Origin: Patescibacteria group bacterium
GTDB lineage: Bacteria; Patescibacteriota; Minisyncoccia; Phycocordibacterales; PALSA-1337
Direction of reading: 5' to 3'
NCBI GenBank assembly: GCA_028864955.1
Contig: JAGWLE010000027.1
Span: 1-9,729, forward strand
Length of the DNA stretch: 9,729 nucleotides
The position numbers were made by a program, and so were the translations under genes. Of the stretch, positions 1 through 6,957 are shown one piece after another (position 1 is the first letter of the stretch; each line of letters opens with the position of its first letter). The notes below the pieces were generated by a model, which saw only the letters and a program-made list of their open reading frames with translations, ran no database searches and had not been told where the DNA came from.

Positions 1-652
1 CATCGATCCGCACCCGGTCATAGCCCTTGCCGAGCATGTCGTAGAGCATCTGGTAATATTCGCCTTTGCGGCCGACGACAACCGGCGCGTAGATGCCGAT
101 CCTGGCATCCGTGATATTCACGCCGAACACTTTTTTAGCATGCGTTGTGCGGGCAGTGACGGTTTTCAGGATAGTCTCCAGGATCTCTTCTTTGGAGATC
201 CGGCTGATCGGCCTGCCGCAGATGAGGCAATGCGGTTTGCCGACTCGTGCAAAGAGGATGCGCATGTAGTCGTAGATCTCGGTGATCGTCGCGACCGTCG
301 AGCGCGGGTTGTTCGAGCGAGACTTCTGATCGATGGAGATGGCCGGCGACAAACCGCGGATCTCATCGACGTCCGGCTTCTGCATCTTGTGGAGGAATTG
401 CCGAGCATAGGCGGAAAGAGATTCGACGTAGCGGCGTTGGCCTTCGGCAAAAATAGTATCAAAAGCCAATGACGACTTGCCCGAGCCGGACATGCCGGTG
501 ATGGCGATCATCGTATTGCGCGGCATTTCGACGGTGATGTTCTTGAGATTATGGGTGCGCGCACCCTTGACCACGATGGTTTCCTCACCCAAAGAGGCCT
601 GGCCGGCTTTATGGCCATGGAGATGACCGCCTGCCTTTCGTGCGGGTGTCAT
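1..652 (-). CDS. uvrA: UvrA, excinuclease ABC subunit A (5' part, cut by window edge)
   Basis: UvrA is the damage-recognising ATPase of nucleotide excision repair; its dimer loads UvrB onto damaged DNA. The first 217 residues are in the window. The core begins near residue 26 with the family motif GARTHNLKNI (30-39). It is followed by Walker A GMSGSGKS (53-60), then GQRRYVESLSAYARQFL, which leads into the signature region before the UvrB-binding domain. A CxxC pair (C142, C145) after VGKPH could be half of the first zinc site. About 24 residues rich in His, Gly and Ala precede the core, making the start longer than E. coli UvrA. I kept ATG 652 because a strong promoter ends just upstream and no Shine-Dalgarno marks a later start; GTG at codon 27 remains possible. 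The gene is divergent from the small plus-strand gene. The identity is certain; the exact start is less so. Confidence 0.96.
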   Translation of the reverse strand, partial: MTPARKAGGHLHGHKAGQASLGEETIVVKGARTHNLKNITVEMPRNTMIAITGMSGSGKSSLAFDTIFAEGQRRYVESLSAYARQFLHKMQKPDVDEIRGLSPAISIDQKSRSNNPRSTVATITEIYDYMRILFARVGKPHCLICGRPISRISKEEILETILKTVTARTTHAKKVFGVNITDARIGIYAPVVVGRKGEYYQMLYDMLGKGYDRVRID

Positions 653-662
653 AGTGGCACGG

Positions 663-691
663 ATAATATCATTGATTTGACTTGGTTTCAA
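663..691 (-). promoter_or_regulatory. uvrA promoter, near-leaderless
   Basis: On the minus strand, TTGAAA (691-686) and TATTAT (668-663) are separated by 17 bp, and each matches the sigma-70 consensus at 5 of 6 positions. Ten nucleotides separate the -10 from the uvrA ATG, so a start about 7 nt downstream would leave a leader of only 3 to 5 nt. No ribosome-binding site is visible. Confidence 0.7.
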
Positions 692-709
692 GTGGTGGTA
701 ACGTATAGA
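682..709 (+). promoter_or_regulatory. Candidate promoter of the small zinc-ribbon gene
   Basis: On the plus strand, TTGGTT (682-687) and TATAGA (704-709) are separated by 16 bp, with the -10 lying 5 nt before ATG 715. The -35 is weak and overlaps the opposing uvrA -35 (686-691), so the two promoters would be back to back and mutually exclusive in occupancy. This is weaker than the uvrA promoter. Confidence 0.4.
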
Positions 710-714
710 TAGAT

Positions 715-1053
715 ATGCGCACGCCACACAACGTACACCTTCCACAGGATCTCTGCCTGTCGCTCACCTCGAGACTGTCGACGAGACTTCTACTGTACCT
801 CAAGGCCACATCCTTGAATGAGGCGCCCTTTTGGCCCGATAGTCGCGCGGAAATTTCGTTCCGCCTGCGCCGGTCGGCATCAGTCTGCGGATACTGCGGT
901 TTCCAGACACGATGCCTGCATGAGCTGCGAATTGTCGAACACGATGGACGGCAGAGGACGAGAAGGATCGAGTTTTGCGAAAACTGCCTGAACAGCCACT
1001 CGTTTACCCCCTGGCTCCGTGAACGAGAACCCAGATTCCGGCGCGGCCGCTAG
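715..1053 (+). CDS. Small protein with two CxxC pairs (putative zinc ribbon), function unknown
   Basis: I do not recognise this 112-residue family. The N-terminal half (1-50) is leucine- and arginine-rich without a clear motif. The second half has CGYC (58-61) and CENC (88-91) separated by 26 residues, the layout of a zinc ribbon or treble-clef knuckle, with extra C67, H69 and H94 nearby. The C-terminus is strongly basic (about residues 102-112). Three things argue that it is a real gene: no other gene occupies the interval, a -10-like TATAGA sits 5 nt before the ATG, and a plus-strand intrinsic terminator follows about 50 bp after the stop. It is divergent from uvrA and convergent with clpB. 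A nucleic-acid-binding or regulatory role is only a guess. A spurious frame cannot be excluded. Confidence 0.55.
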   Translation: MRTPHNVHLPQDLCLSLTSRLSTRLLLYLKATSLNEAPFWPDSRAEISFRLRRSASVCGYCGFQTRCLHELRIVEHDGRQRTRRIEFCENCLNSHSFTPWLREREPRFRRGR

Positions 1054-1100
1054 CGTTCGCAAGGATACTGGCGATGACTAGCCGAAGAATCCTGCCTCCG

Positions 1101-1131
1101 AAGCGCGGCATTAGAATAGCCGCGCTTTTTT
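1101..1131 (+). terminator. Intrinsic terminator after the zinc-ribbon gene
   Basis: A perfect 9-bp stem (AAGCGCGGC at 1101-1109 pairing with GCCGCGCTT at 1119-1127) encloses a 9-nt loop and runs into six T residues (1126-1131), then TATATAT. The T-tract lies on the plus strand, so it best terminates plus-strand transcription from the gene ending at 1053. Read from the minus strand, the same hairpin follows the clpB stop but has only a short T run, so termination in that direction would be weaker. Confidence 0.85.
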
Positions 1132-1144
1132 ATATATTGAATGG

Positions 1145-3832
1145 CTATTTATGTCCGACGAGATCGTGCACAATGATCGGGCTTTCACCCTTATGCCGCC
1201 GCTTGACCTCAAAAGAAAATTTCGATTCGCTGCCGGACTGCATATCCACCATGATCTTACCGCCCTTGGCGACTTCCTGCGAAATCAGGAGGTTGGCAAC
1301 AGGCGTCAGGATACGTGACTGGATGAATCTCTTCAATGGCCGGGCGCCATATTGCGGATTGTAGCCCTCCTTGGCTAGGCACTCGTACACCGCCGGAGAA
1401 AGGACGAGCTCGATCTGTTTGTCCGCCAGTCGCCGGACGACCTGGTCGACTTGGATCTTGACGATCTGTTTGATCACGTCCGGCGAAAGGATATCGAAGA
1501 TGATGATGTCATCAACCCGGTTGAGAAATTCCGGCCGGAAGTAGTCCTTGAGCGCGGCGTTGATCTTATTCTTGGCCTCGGCGTAGTTCTCTTTATCCTG
1601 ATCGGCGACATTCTTGGCGAAGCCGAGTTTTTCCATGCGCTCGATATGTTGGGCGCCGATATTTGAAGTCATGATGATGACCGTGTTCCTAAAATTGACG
1701 CTGCGTCCCTTTGAATCGGTCAAGCGACCGTTGTCGAGCACCTGCAGAAGTATATTGAAGACCTCGGGGTGGGCCTTCTCGATCTCGTCAAACAAAATCA
1801 CCGAATATGGACGGTGCCTGACGCTCTCGGTCAGTCCGCCGGCTTCGTCGTAACCGACGTAGCCTGGCGGCGCGCCGATGAGTTTCGAGACAGAATGCTT
1901 CTCCATGAATTCCGACATGTCCACGCGGATCAAAGCCTTCTCATCATTGAAAAGGAATTCGGCCAAAGCCTTGGTCAGCTCAGTTTTACCGACGCCGGTC
2001 GGACCCAGAAATATGAAGGAGCCGATCGGCCTATTTGGGTCGGCAATGCCAGCGCGCGAACGTCGGATGGTGTCGGAAATTTTCTGAACAGCCTCATCCT
2101 GGCCGACGATGCGCTTCTTGAGCTCGTCTTCCATGCGTACGAGCTTGGCCGCCTCTGATTCGAGCATGCGTGATACGGGTATGCCTGTCCAGCGGGAAAC
2201 GACGGCCGCGATGTCTTCGGCCGTGATCTCTTCCTTGAGGATGCGCCGCGATGACTGCAGCTTCTTGAGGCGCTTGTTCTTTTGGTCGAGTTCCTTTTCC
2301 AGCATCGGCAGTCGGCCGTAGCGGATCTCAGCGGCACGCGCCAGATCAGAGCGGCTTTCGGCGGCCTCACCTTCGATACGCAGCGCCTCGAGCTCGTTCT
2401 TGAGGCGTTTGATGTCTGAAATGGTCTCCTTCTCGTTTTTCCACTTGAGTTCGAGTTCCGAGGTCGACTCCTTGAGGTCGGCGATCTCGGTATCTATCTT
2501 GGATAGTCGCGCCTGCGCTTCCTTGCCCTTCTCTTTCTTCAGAGCTTCCTTCTCTATCTCCAGCCGCATGATCTTGCGGCGCGTTTCCTCAAGCCGCGGC
2601 GGCATGTTCTCCAATGAGATGCGCAAGGATGACGCGGCTTCATCGATCAGATCCACGACCTTATCTGGCAGAAAGCGGTCGCTGATGTAGCGGCTGGCCA
2701 GATTGACAGCGGCCACGATGGCATCATCGGTGATGTGGACACCGTGGAACATCTCATATTTCTCCTTGAGACCGCGCAAAATGGCGACAGCGTCTTCAAC
2801 CGAAGGCTCATTGACGTATACAGGTTGAAATCGCCGAGTCAGCGCCGGGTCCTTCTCGATGTATTTCTGGTATTCCTTCAAGGTCGTGGCGCCGATGGCT
2901 CGCAATTCGCCGCGCGCCAAGGCCGGTTTGAGCATGTTTGAGGCATCCATCGAGCCTTCGGAAGCGCCGGCGCCGACAAGCGTATGGATTTCATCGATAA
3001 AAAGAATGATCTTGCCGTCGGAACGCTCAACTTCCTTGAGGATGTTCTTCAGGCGTTCTTCGAATTCGCCACGGTATTTCGTGCCGGCGATCAGCTGGCC
3101 GAGATCCAACGAGACCAATTCCTTGTCCTTGAGAGATTCCGGTATATCTCCTTGCGACATGCGCAGAGCTAAACCTTCAACGATCGCCGTCTTGCCGACG
3201 CCGGCTTCGCCGATCAGCATCGGATTGTTCTTCGTGCGGCGCGACAGGATCTGTATGATGCGCATTATTTCGGCATCACGGCCAATGACCGGGTCAAGCT
3301 TATTTTCACGGGCGAGTTTGGTCAGCGAGCGTGCATATTTGTACAACGTGCGAAATTTCTTGGGTTCGCTGTCCTTGGACGGCGGATTGCTCTTGAGCTC
3401 CTCGATGACTTTGGTGACAGCTTCCTTCTCGATTTTAAAACGATTAAGAATATCGCGAGCGACGCAGGGTACGTCGAAAATCGACAGAAATATGTGCTCG
3501 GTCGAGATGAATTCATCCTTGAGGTTGGCGGCAATGCGTAAGGAATTGTCCAGTATTTGGGCCAGATCAGGCGTCAAATATATCTGATAGGACGGCGAAA
3601 GCACGTTGGAACCGTCAGGCGACTCGATGTGTTCCAATACAACATCTGTCAGCATCGGCGTGTCGACCTCCATGCGATCAAGAATGGAAGTGACCATGCT
3701 TTCTTCTTGCAAGATGAGAGCGCAGAGGAGGTGTACCGGATTCACATGGTTCTGACCCCGTTCAATAGCCAGTTCATGAGCCCGGCGCAGCGCTTCTCGA
3801 GCTTTGGTGGTTAATTTACTGATGGGAGGCAT
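1145..3832 (-). CDS. clpB: ClpB-type AAA+ disaggregase with a ClpP-docking-like loop
   Basis: This is an 895-residue HSP100 protein that threads aggregated or misfolded proteins through a hexameric pore. Domains in order: Clp N-domain repeats (about 1-145); AAA1 with Walker A GEAGVGKT (208-215), pore KYRG (252-255) and Walker B ILFIDE (276-281); a long coiled-coil middle domain (about 408-535); AAA2 with Walker A GPTGVGKT (610-617), pore GYVG (657-660), Walker B VILFDE (678-683), TSN (722-724), and sensor 2 GARPLKR (829-835). The roughly 128-residue middle domain matches ClpB, not the half-size one of ClpC. However, KLGF (735-738), placed 14 residues after TSN, sits where ClpC, ClpA and ClpX carry the ClpP-binding [LIV]GF loop, which E. 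coli ClpB lacks. The C-terminus has a short basic extension. It has its own promoter and no Shine-Dalgarno. The family is certain; the ClpB versus ClpC name is ambiguous. Confidence 0.93.
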   Translation of the reverse strand: MPPISKLTTKAREALRRAHELAIERGQNHVNPVHLLCALILQEESMVTSILDRMEVDTPMLTDVVLEHIESPDGSNVLSPSYQIYLTPDLAQILDNSLRIAANLKDEFISTEHIFLSIFDVPCVARDILNRFKIEKEAVTKVIEELKSNPPSKDSEPKKFRTLYKYARSLTKLARENKLDPVIGRDAEIMRIIQILSRRTKNNPMLIGEAGVGKTAIVEGLALRMSQGDIPESLKDKELVSLDLGQLIAGTKYRGEFEERLKNILKEVERSDGKIILFIDEIHTLVGAGASEGSMDASNMLKPALARGELRAIGATTLKEYQKYIEKDPALTRRFQPVYVNEPSVEDAVAILRGLKEKYEMFHGVHITDDAIVAAVNLASRYISDRFLPDKVVDLIDEAASSLRISLENMPPRLEETRRKIMRLEIEKEALKKEKGKEAQARLSKIDTEIADLKESTSELELKWKNEKETISDIKRLKNELEALRIEGEAAESRSDLARAAEIRYGRLPMLEKELDQKNKRLKKLQSSRRILKEEITAEDIAAVVSRWTGIPVSRMLESEAAKLVRMEDELKKRIVGQDEAVQKISDTIRRSRAGIADPNRPIGSFIFLGPTGVGKTELTKALAEFLFNDEKALIRVDMSEFMEKHSVSKLIGAPPGYVGYDEAGGLTESVRHRPYSVILFDEIEKAHPEVFNILLQVLDNGRLTDSKGRSVNFRNTVIIMTSNIGAQHIERMEKLGFAKNVADQDKENYAEAKNKINAALKDYFRPEFLNRVDDIIIFDILSPDVIKQIVKIQVDQVVRRLADKQIELVLSPAVYECLAKEGYNPQYGARPLKRFIQSRILTPVANLLISQEVAKGGKIMVDMQSGSESKFSFEVKRRHKGESPIIVHDLVGHK

Positions 3833-3838
3833 GTTTAG

Positions 3839-3867
3839 ATTCTACTATTATTTGACAAATACGTCAA
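3839..3867 (-). promoter_or_regulatory. clpB promoter, leaderless geometry
   Basis: On the minus strand, TTGACG (3867-3862), a 17-bp spacer, and TAGAAT (3844-3839) each match consensus at 5 of 6. Exactly 6 nt (CTAAAC) separate the -10 from the ATG, so transcription starting 7 nt after the -10 would begin on the A of the start codon. This is the clearest promoter in the window. Confidence 0.8.
3852..3867. promoter_or_regulatory. Inverted repeat over the clpB -35, candidate operator
   Basis: TTGAC (3852-3856) and GTCAA (3863-3867) form 5-bp arms around a 6-bp spacer, covering the clpB -35 and the upstream part of the promoter spacer. GTCAA recalls the GTCAAA heptads bound by CtsR upstream of clp genes in Gram-positive bacteria. 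Here, though, the units are inverted and only one full GTCAAA occurs, so it is not a canonical CtsR box. It is also unlike the HrcA/CIRCE element. Confidence 0.3.
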
Positions 3868-3957
3868 TTATGAGTTACTGAATTGATGACGACCGGCCGA
3901 TACTGCCCGGCGATCAGCTCATGTATACAGAGGTACGACGAGACATGGAGTTTTGGT
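3868..3957. other. Spacer between proS and clpB with no further feature seen
   Basis: Upstream of the clpB -35 and downstream of the proS stop there is no convincing hairpin with a T-tract, no tRNA-like fold and no plausible small gene. proS transcripts may therefore read through into clpB unless another termination mechanism acts. Confidence 0.5.
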
Positions 3958-5205
3958 TTACAAGGAAGACGCTATTCTGGAAATGGGCAGCATGCCCGCC
4001 TCTCCCGTCCGGCGGTCTTTTGACTCGATAGATGCCTGACCGATAGTCCGGGCGCTCAAGACATATCGCATCGGTATGCCTATGAGATCGGCATCGGAAA
4101 ATTTCTCCCCGGCCGAGACGTCGCGGTCATCGTAGAGGACTTCGATACCCTTTCGCCTCAGGGCGGCGTACGCCTCGTCGGCGGTCTGCTTGACGCGCCC
4201 CGATTCATCGTACAGGGCGATCAGGTGTACGGCGAACGGCGCGACCGATTCCGGCCAGACCAATCCCTTGTCATCGGAACGGATTTCAGCGATCGTACCC
4301 ATGACCCGGCCTGGACCGATGCCGTACGAACCCATGATGACTGGTTTCGACTTCCCTTCGGCGTCTTTGTAATTGAGGCCAAGCGCTTCCGAGAAGCGTG
4401 TACCCAGAGAAAAGATGTTACCAACTTCCACGGCTTTTTTCTCGGCCAGATCTGATCTCACGATGCCTACATCTTTGAGGACTTCGTCGGTAAGAACTTC
4501 TTTGTTTACAGCGATCTTTTTAATTTTGTCCACATAAATCGTATCCTCGCCGGCGTCCGTTATAGTCTGGAATTCGTGTGAATATCTCGAAAATGAGCCG
4601 CCGCTGGCGAATGTCAAGAAGGTTGCGTCGCCGAGACCAACGCGCTCGAATATGCGTGCGTACGCGCCCTTCACCTTCTCATAGAATTCCTGGTGCGCGC
4701 GTTCGTCGGCGTCAAACGAATACATATCCTTCATCAGGAACTCGCGTCCGCGAATAATGCCGGATTTGGCACGCTCCTCATTGCGGAATTTGGTCTGGAA
4801 TTGGTAGACGCTGACAGGCAAATCGCGGAATGATCTCAAGTGATCGCGCATGAGCTGCGTCAGCGGCTCTTCGTGCGTGAACGCCAGGCCGACATCCTGG
4901 CCGTTCTTGAGTTTTGTCTTGAACCAGTTGTCAACGACATCGTCGCCCCAGCGGTGTGTCGCTTCCCACGCCTTCCGGTCCTGCAAGGCTGTCAGATGAA
5001 CTTCCTGTCCGCCGATGGCGTCCATCTCTTCGCGAATGATGCCGATGATCTTATTCAGCGTGCGCAGACCGAGCGGCAAGTACGAATACACTCCGGCCAT
5101 TTCCTTATGGATATATCCGGCGCGGATCAAGAGTTCGGCATTTTTGGCGACTTCGTCCTTGGGCGCCTCGCGGCGTGTCTTGGTAAAAAGGTGGGATTGG
5201 CGCAT
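3958..5205 (-). CDS. proS: Prolyl-tRNA synthetase, short form without the INS editing domain
   Basis: This class II synthetase attaches proline to tRNA-Pro. It is 415 residues from the chosen start, against about 570 for E. coli ProS. Motif 2 is FRNEERAKSG (140-149), followed by RGREFLMKD (152-160), then SHEF (209-212), motif 3 SYGIGPGRV (293-301) and a C-terminal anticodon-binding domain (about 325-415). The roughly 180-residue INS domain, which hydrolyses mischarged Ala-tRNA-Pro in E. coli-type enzymes, should sit between SHEF and NIFSLG (263-268). Only about 50 residues lie there, so cis-editing is almost certainly absent, as in alphaproteobacterial ProRS. I chose ATG 5205 over ATG 5211 because a TATCAT hexamer ends 6 nt before 5205, which would leave the upstream ATG outside a transcript made from it. 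It follows rseP by 39 bp. Confidence 0.96.
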   Translation of the reverse strand: MRQSHLFTKTRREAPKDEVAKNAELLIRAGYIHKEMAGVYSYLPLGLRTLNKIIGIIREEMDAIGGQEVHLTALQDRKAWEATHRWGDDVVDNWFKTKLKNGQDVGLAFTHEEPLTQLMRDHLRSFRDLPVSVYQFQTKFRNEERAKSGIIRGREFLMKDMYSFDADERAHQEFYEKVKGAYARIFERVGLGDATFLTFASGGSFSRYSHEFQTITDAGEDTIYVDKIKKIAVNKEVLTDEVLKDVGIVRSDLAEKKAVEVGNIFSLGTRFSEALGLNYKDAEGKSKPVIMGSYGIGPGRVMGTIAEIRSDDKGLVWPESVAPFAVHLIALYDESGRVKQTADEAYAALRRKGIEVLYDDRDVSAGEKFSDADLIGIPMRYVLSARTIGQASIESKDRRTGEAGMLPISRIASSL

Positions 5206-5211
5206 GCACAT

Positions 5212-5217
5212 ATGATA
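5212..5217 (-). promoter_or_regulatory. Candidate -10 of proS, leaderless geometry
   Basis: TATCAT on the minus strand (5 of 6 to consensus) is followed by 6 nt and then ATG 5205. The best -35 at 17 bp, GTGATT, matches only 3 of 6, so this rests mainly on the -10 and its spacing. An AGGAG further upstream overlaps the rseP stop and is too distant (about 38 nt) to act as a Shine-Dalgarno. Confidence 0.45.
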
Positions 5218-5244
5218 CCTGAAACTCGCGCCAAAATCACTCTC

Positions 5245-6354
5245 CTAAGGATTGATCAGTTTGATGACGTCCTTGTACGTCACGAGTACCATCAGAACCA
5301 TGAGAATGACAAAGCCGACCGCGTTGACGGTGTTCGTGAACGTCGGCGGGATGCGATGGCGGATGAGGCCTTCGACAAGCACGAAGAGCACGCGGCCGCC
5401 ATCGAGCGCCGGAAAAGGCACGAGGTTGATGACGCCGAGATTTATGGAGATGAGCGCGGTGATCATGACGAGATATGTAAAGCCGAGCTGCGCGGCGTTG
5501 CCGACGATGCCGGCGATGCCGACCGGCCCGGCGACATCGGCAAAGTTGGCCGTGCCATGGAATATGTTGCCGACGAAAGCGTACAGACCGGTCACTGTTT
5601 GGGAAATCATCAATCCGGTATAGCGCCAGCCCTCGATGAGGGCGCTACCGAGCGGCAGCTGCAGATCGCCGACATTGTCCATGGCTATGCCGATGGCATA
5701 TCTGCCTGAAATGAGCGTCGTCGTGGCTGTCAGACTGACTGTTCCCGCGACTGGCCCGCGGGAGTACGAGATCGTCACCGGCGTACCGCCGGAGAGGTCT
5801 ATGGTGTTTTGGATAGACTGTACCGACAGCGGTATGGCGGCCGTCGCGTCCGTGGTCGTCGAGACGCTCCTGATGACATCGCCAAGCTGCAAACCGGATT
5901 TTTCGGCCGGCGAGCCGGGTTCGACGTAGGTGATCATGATGCGTTCATTCTTAAAGTCATGTGCGTATTGCTCGAATCCGTCGGTTGTAGCCGTAACGCC
6001 CGAGGAGAGCACGCCGACATACAAAATCCAGGCAAACAGAAAATTGAAAAGCACGCCGGCAACCAGCACGGTTATCTGGCGAAAGCGATTTTTGTTGACG
6101 AAACTGCGCGACTTGTCAGGGCCATCTATCGACTCTTCATCGGGATTCTCGCCATGTATTTTCACGAAGCCGCCGAAGGGTATGATGTTGACGCCGTACT
6201 CTGTCTCCCCCCATGACCAGTAGACGATCCGCGGTCCAAAGCCGAGCTTGAATTCATCGACGCGGATGCCATTCAGCTTGGCGAACAAAAAATGTCCGAG
6301 TTCATGGACAAAAATAAGAACTGCGAGAACGATGACAAATATGATGACGGTCAT
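5245..6354 (-). CDS. rseP: Site-2 intramembrane zinc metalloprotease, RseP/RasP family (M50)
   Basis: The protein is a 369-residue membrane protease of the family that cleaves anti-sigma factors and remnant signal peptides within the membrane. The first transmembrane segment (about 3-22) carries the zinc motif HELGH (17-21). GGFVKIHGEN (61-70) follows, then a second hydrophobic segment (95-115). A single PDZ domain lies at about 130-212. The third metal-ligand motif is PALDGGR (315-321) in a late hydrophobic segment, and a last one is at 344-360. E. coli RseP has two PDZ domains; one PDZ is common elsewhere. It lies between frr and proS, matching its place in many bacteria, but uppS, cdsA and dxr are absent. 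The substrate is unknown, and no sigma or anti-sigma gene is in the window. Confidence 0.94.
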   Translation of the reverse strand: MTVIIFVIVLAVLIFVHELGHFLFAKLNGIRVDEFKLGFGPRIVYWSWGETEYGVNIIPFGGFVKIHGENPDEESIDGPDKSRSFVNKNRFRQITVLVAGVLFNFLFAWILYVGVLSSGVTATTDGFEQYAHDFKNERIMITYVEPGSPAEKSGLQLGDVIRSVSTTTDATAAIPLSVQSIQNTIDLSGGTPVTISYSRGPVAGTVSLTATTTLISGRYAIGIAMDNVGDLQLPLGSALIEGWRYTGLMISQTVTGLYAFVGNIFHGTANFADVAGPVGIAGIVGNAAQLGFTYLVMITALISINLGVINLVPFPALDGGRVLFVLVEGLIRHRIPPTFTNTVNAVGFVILMVLMVLVTYKDVIKLINP

Positions 6355-6365
6355 TTCGTAGTTCT

Positions 6366-6394
6366 ATTGTAGCGCGCGGCGGCGATCTTATCCA
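6366..6394 (-). promoter_or_regulatory. Candidate rseP promoter, short leader
   Basis: On the minus strand, TGGATA (6394-6389, 4 of 6), a 17-bp spacer and TACAAT (6371-6366, 5 of 6) lead to the rseP ATG after 11 nt. The predicted leader is about 4 to 5 nt, too short for a Shine-Dalgarno. The -35 overlaps the frr stop region. Confidence 0.5.
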
Positions 6395-6939
6395 GCGATC
6401 TCCTTTTCCTTGCGGCCGAAGGAATCTTCGAGTTTGCTGTTGGCATCGTCGACAAGCTTCTGCGTCTCGTTTTTCAGGCGGAAAATATCATCCTTGCCGT
6501 ATCCGCCGGTTTTTTCCTTTGCCTGCAGGTCTTTGATGACGGCATCGCGGTGCGCACGCAGCTGCTTCTTTGCCTCTTCGAGCTTGTCTTTGGCGCTGCG
6601 GGCGATAGCCGCGCGCCGCTCAGCGGTCAATTCCGGAAACAGCACGCGGACCCCTTGATCGTCTACAACCAGCGAAAGTCCCAGGTTTGCGACGGTGACG
6701 GCTTTCTCAATTTCTTTTAGGTGCGCCTTGTCCCACGGCGTAACGCGCAAAGCCCGTGGACCTTCCAGAGTGATGCTGGCAACTTCCTTGAGGAGCATCG
6801 GCGCGCCATAGACATCGACGCGGATGCCGTCGAGAATGGCCGGTGAAGCTTGGCCGGTGCGGATCTGCTGAAACTCGCGTTTGAGCCAATCCAGAACGCC
6901 TGCGATCTGTTTCTTAAATGTAGTGAAGTCGTATGCCAT
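6388..6939 (-). CDS. frr: Ribosome recycling factor
   Basis: Ribosome recycling factor (RRF) splits the post-termination ribosome together with EF-G. The 183-residue product is close to the usual 185. The N-terminal helix runs into IRTGQASPAILDGI (26-39). The beta-rich second domain occupies about 40-100 and includes YGAP (44-47) and a VVDDQGVRVLFPELTAERR stretch (91-109). Long C-terminal helices contain LRAHRDAV (127-134) and end in a charged tail. I chose ATG 6939, giving the typical MAYDF-type N-terminus. An in-frame ATG at 6957, directly after the holB stop, would add six residues and could be used by translational coupling on a readthrough mRNA. Upstream is holB; rseP follows after 33 bp. 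Confidence 0.96.
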   Translation of the reverse strand: MAYDFTTFKKQIAGVLDWLKREFQQIRTGQASPAILDGIRVDVYGAPMLLKEVASITLEGPRALRVTPWDKAHLKEIEKAVTVANLGLSLVVDDQGVRVLFPELTAERRAAIARSAKDKLEEAKKQLRAHRDAVIKDLQAKEKTGGYGKDDIFRLKNETQKLVDDANSKLEDSFGRKEKEIAG

Positions 6940-6945
6940 ACTCAC

Positions 6946-6951
6946 ACGATA
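6946..6951 (-). promoter_or_regulatory. Candidate extended -10 of frr
   Basis: TATCGT (4 of 6) on the minus strand is preceded by TGG, giving an extended -10 pattern (TGn). It is followed by exactly 6 nt before ATG 6939. No good -35 is visible. It is weaker than the other promoters but shares their spacing. Confidence 0.35.
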
Positions 6952-6957
6952 CCACAT

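Noticed and set aside
140..472. Plus-strand frame over uvrA, and the alternative minus frame at 166-462
   Set aside because: Both overlap the uvrA frame, which carries Walker A and family signatures in unbroken reading.
880..1062. 60-codon minus-strand frame opposite the zinc-ribbon gene
   Set aside because: It has no motif and no -10 element. The plus-strand frame has CxxC pairs and a terminator in its favour.
2859..3587. 242-codon open frame on the plus strand inside clpB
   Set aside because: It is fully antisense to the conserved AAA1 and N-domain region of clpB; the Ser/Arg-rich product has no motif and no start signal.
5206..5211. Upstream ATG 5211 as the proS start
   Set aside because: It falls between the -10 hexamer and ATG 5205, so it would not be on a transcript starting at 5205. 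It would remain possible on a readthrough mRNA from rseP.
4840..5709. 289-codon open frame on the plus strand
   Set aside because: It lies antisense across the proS and rseP coding regions, which have full family motifs. The peptide is low-complexity in Asp, Glu, His and Arg, as expected from reading biased codons backwards.
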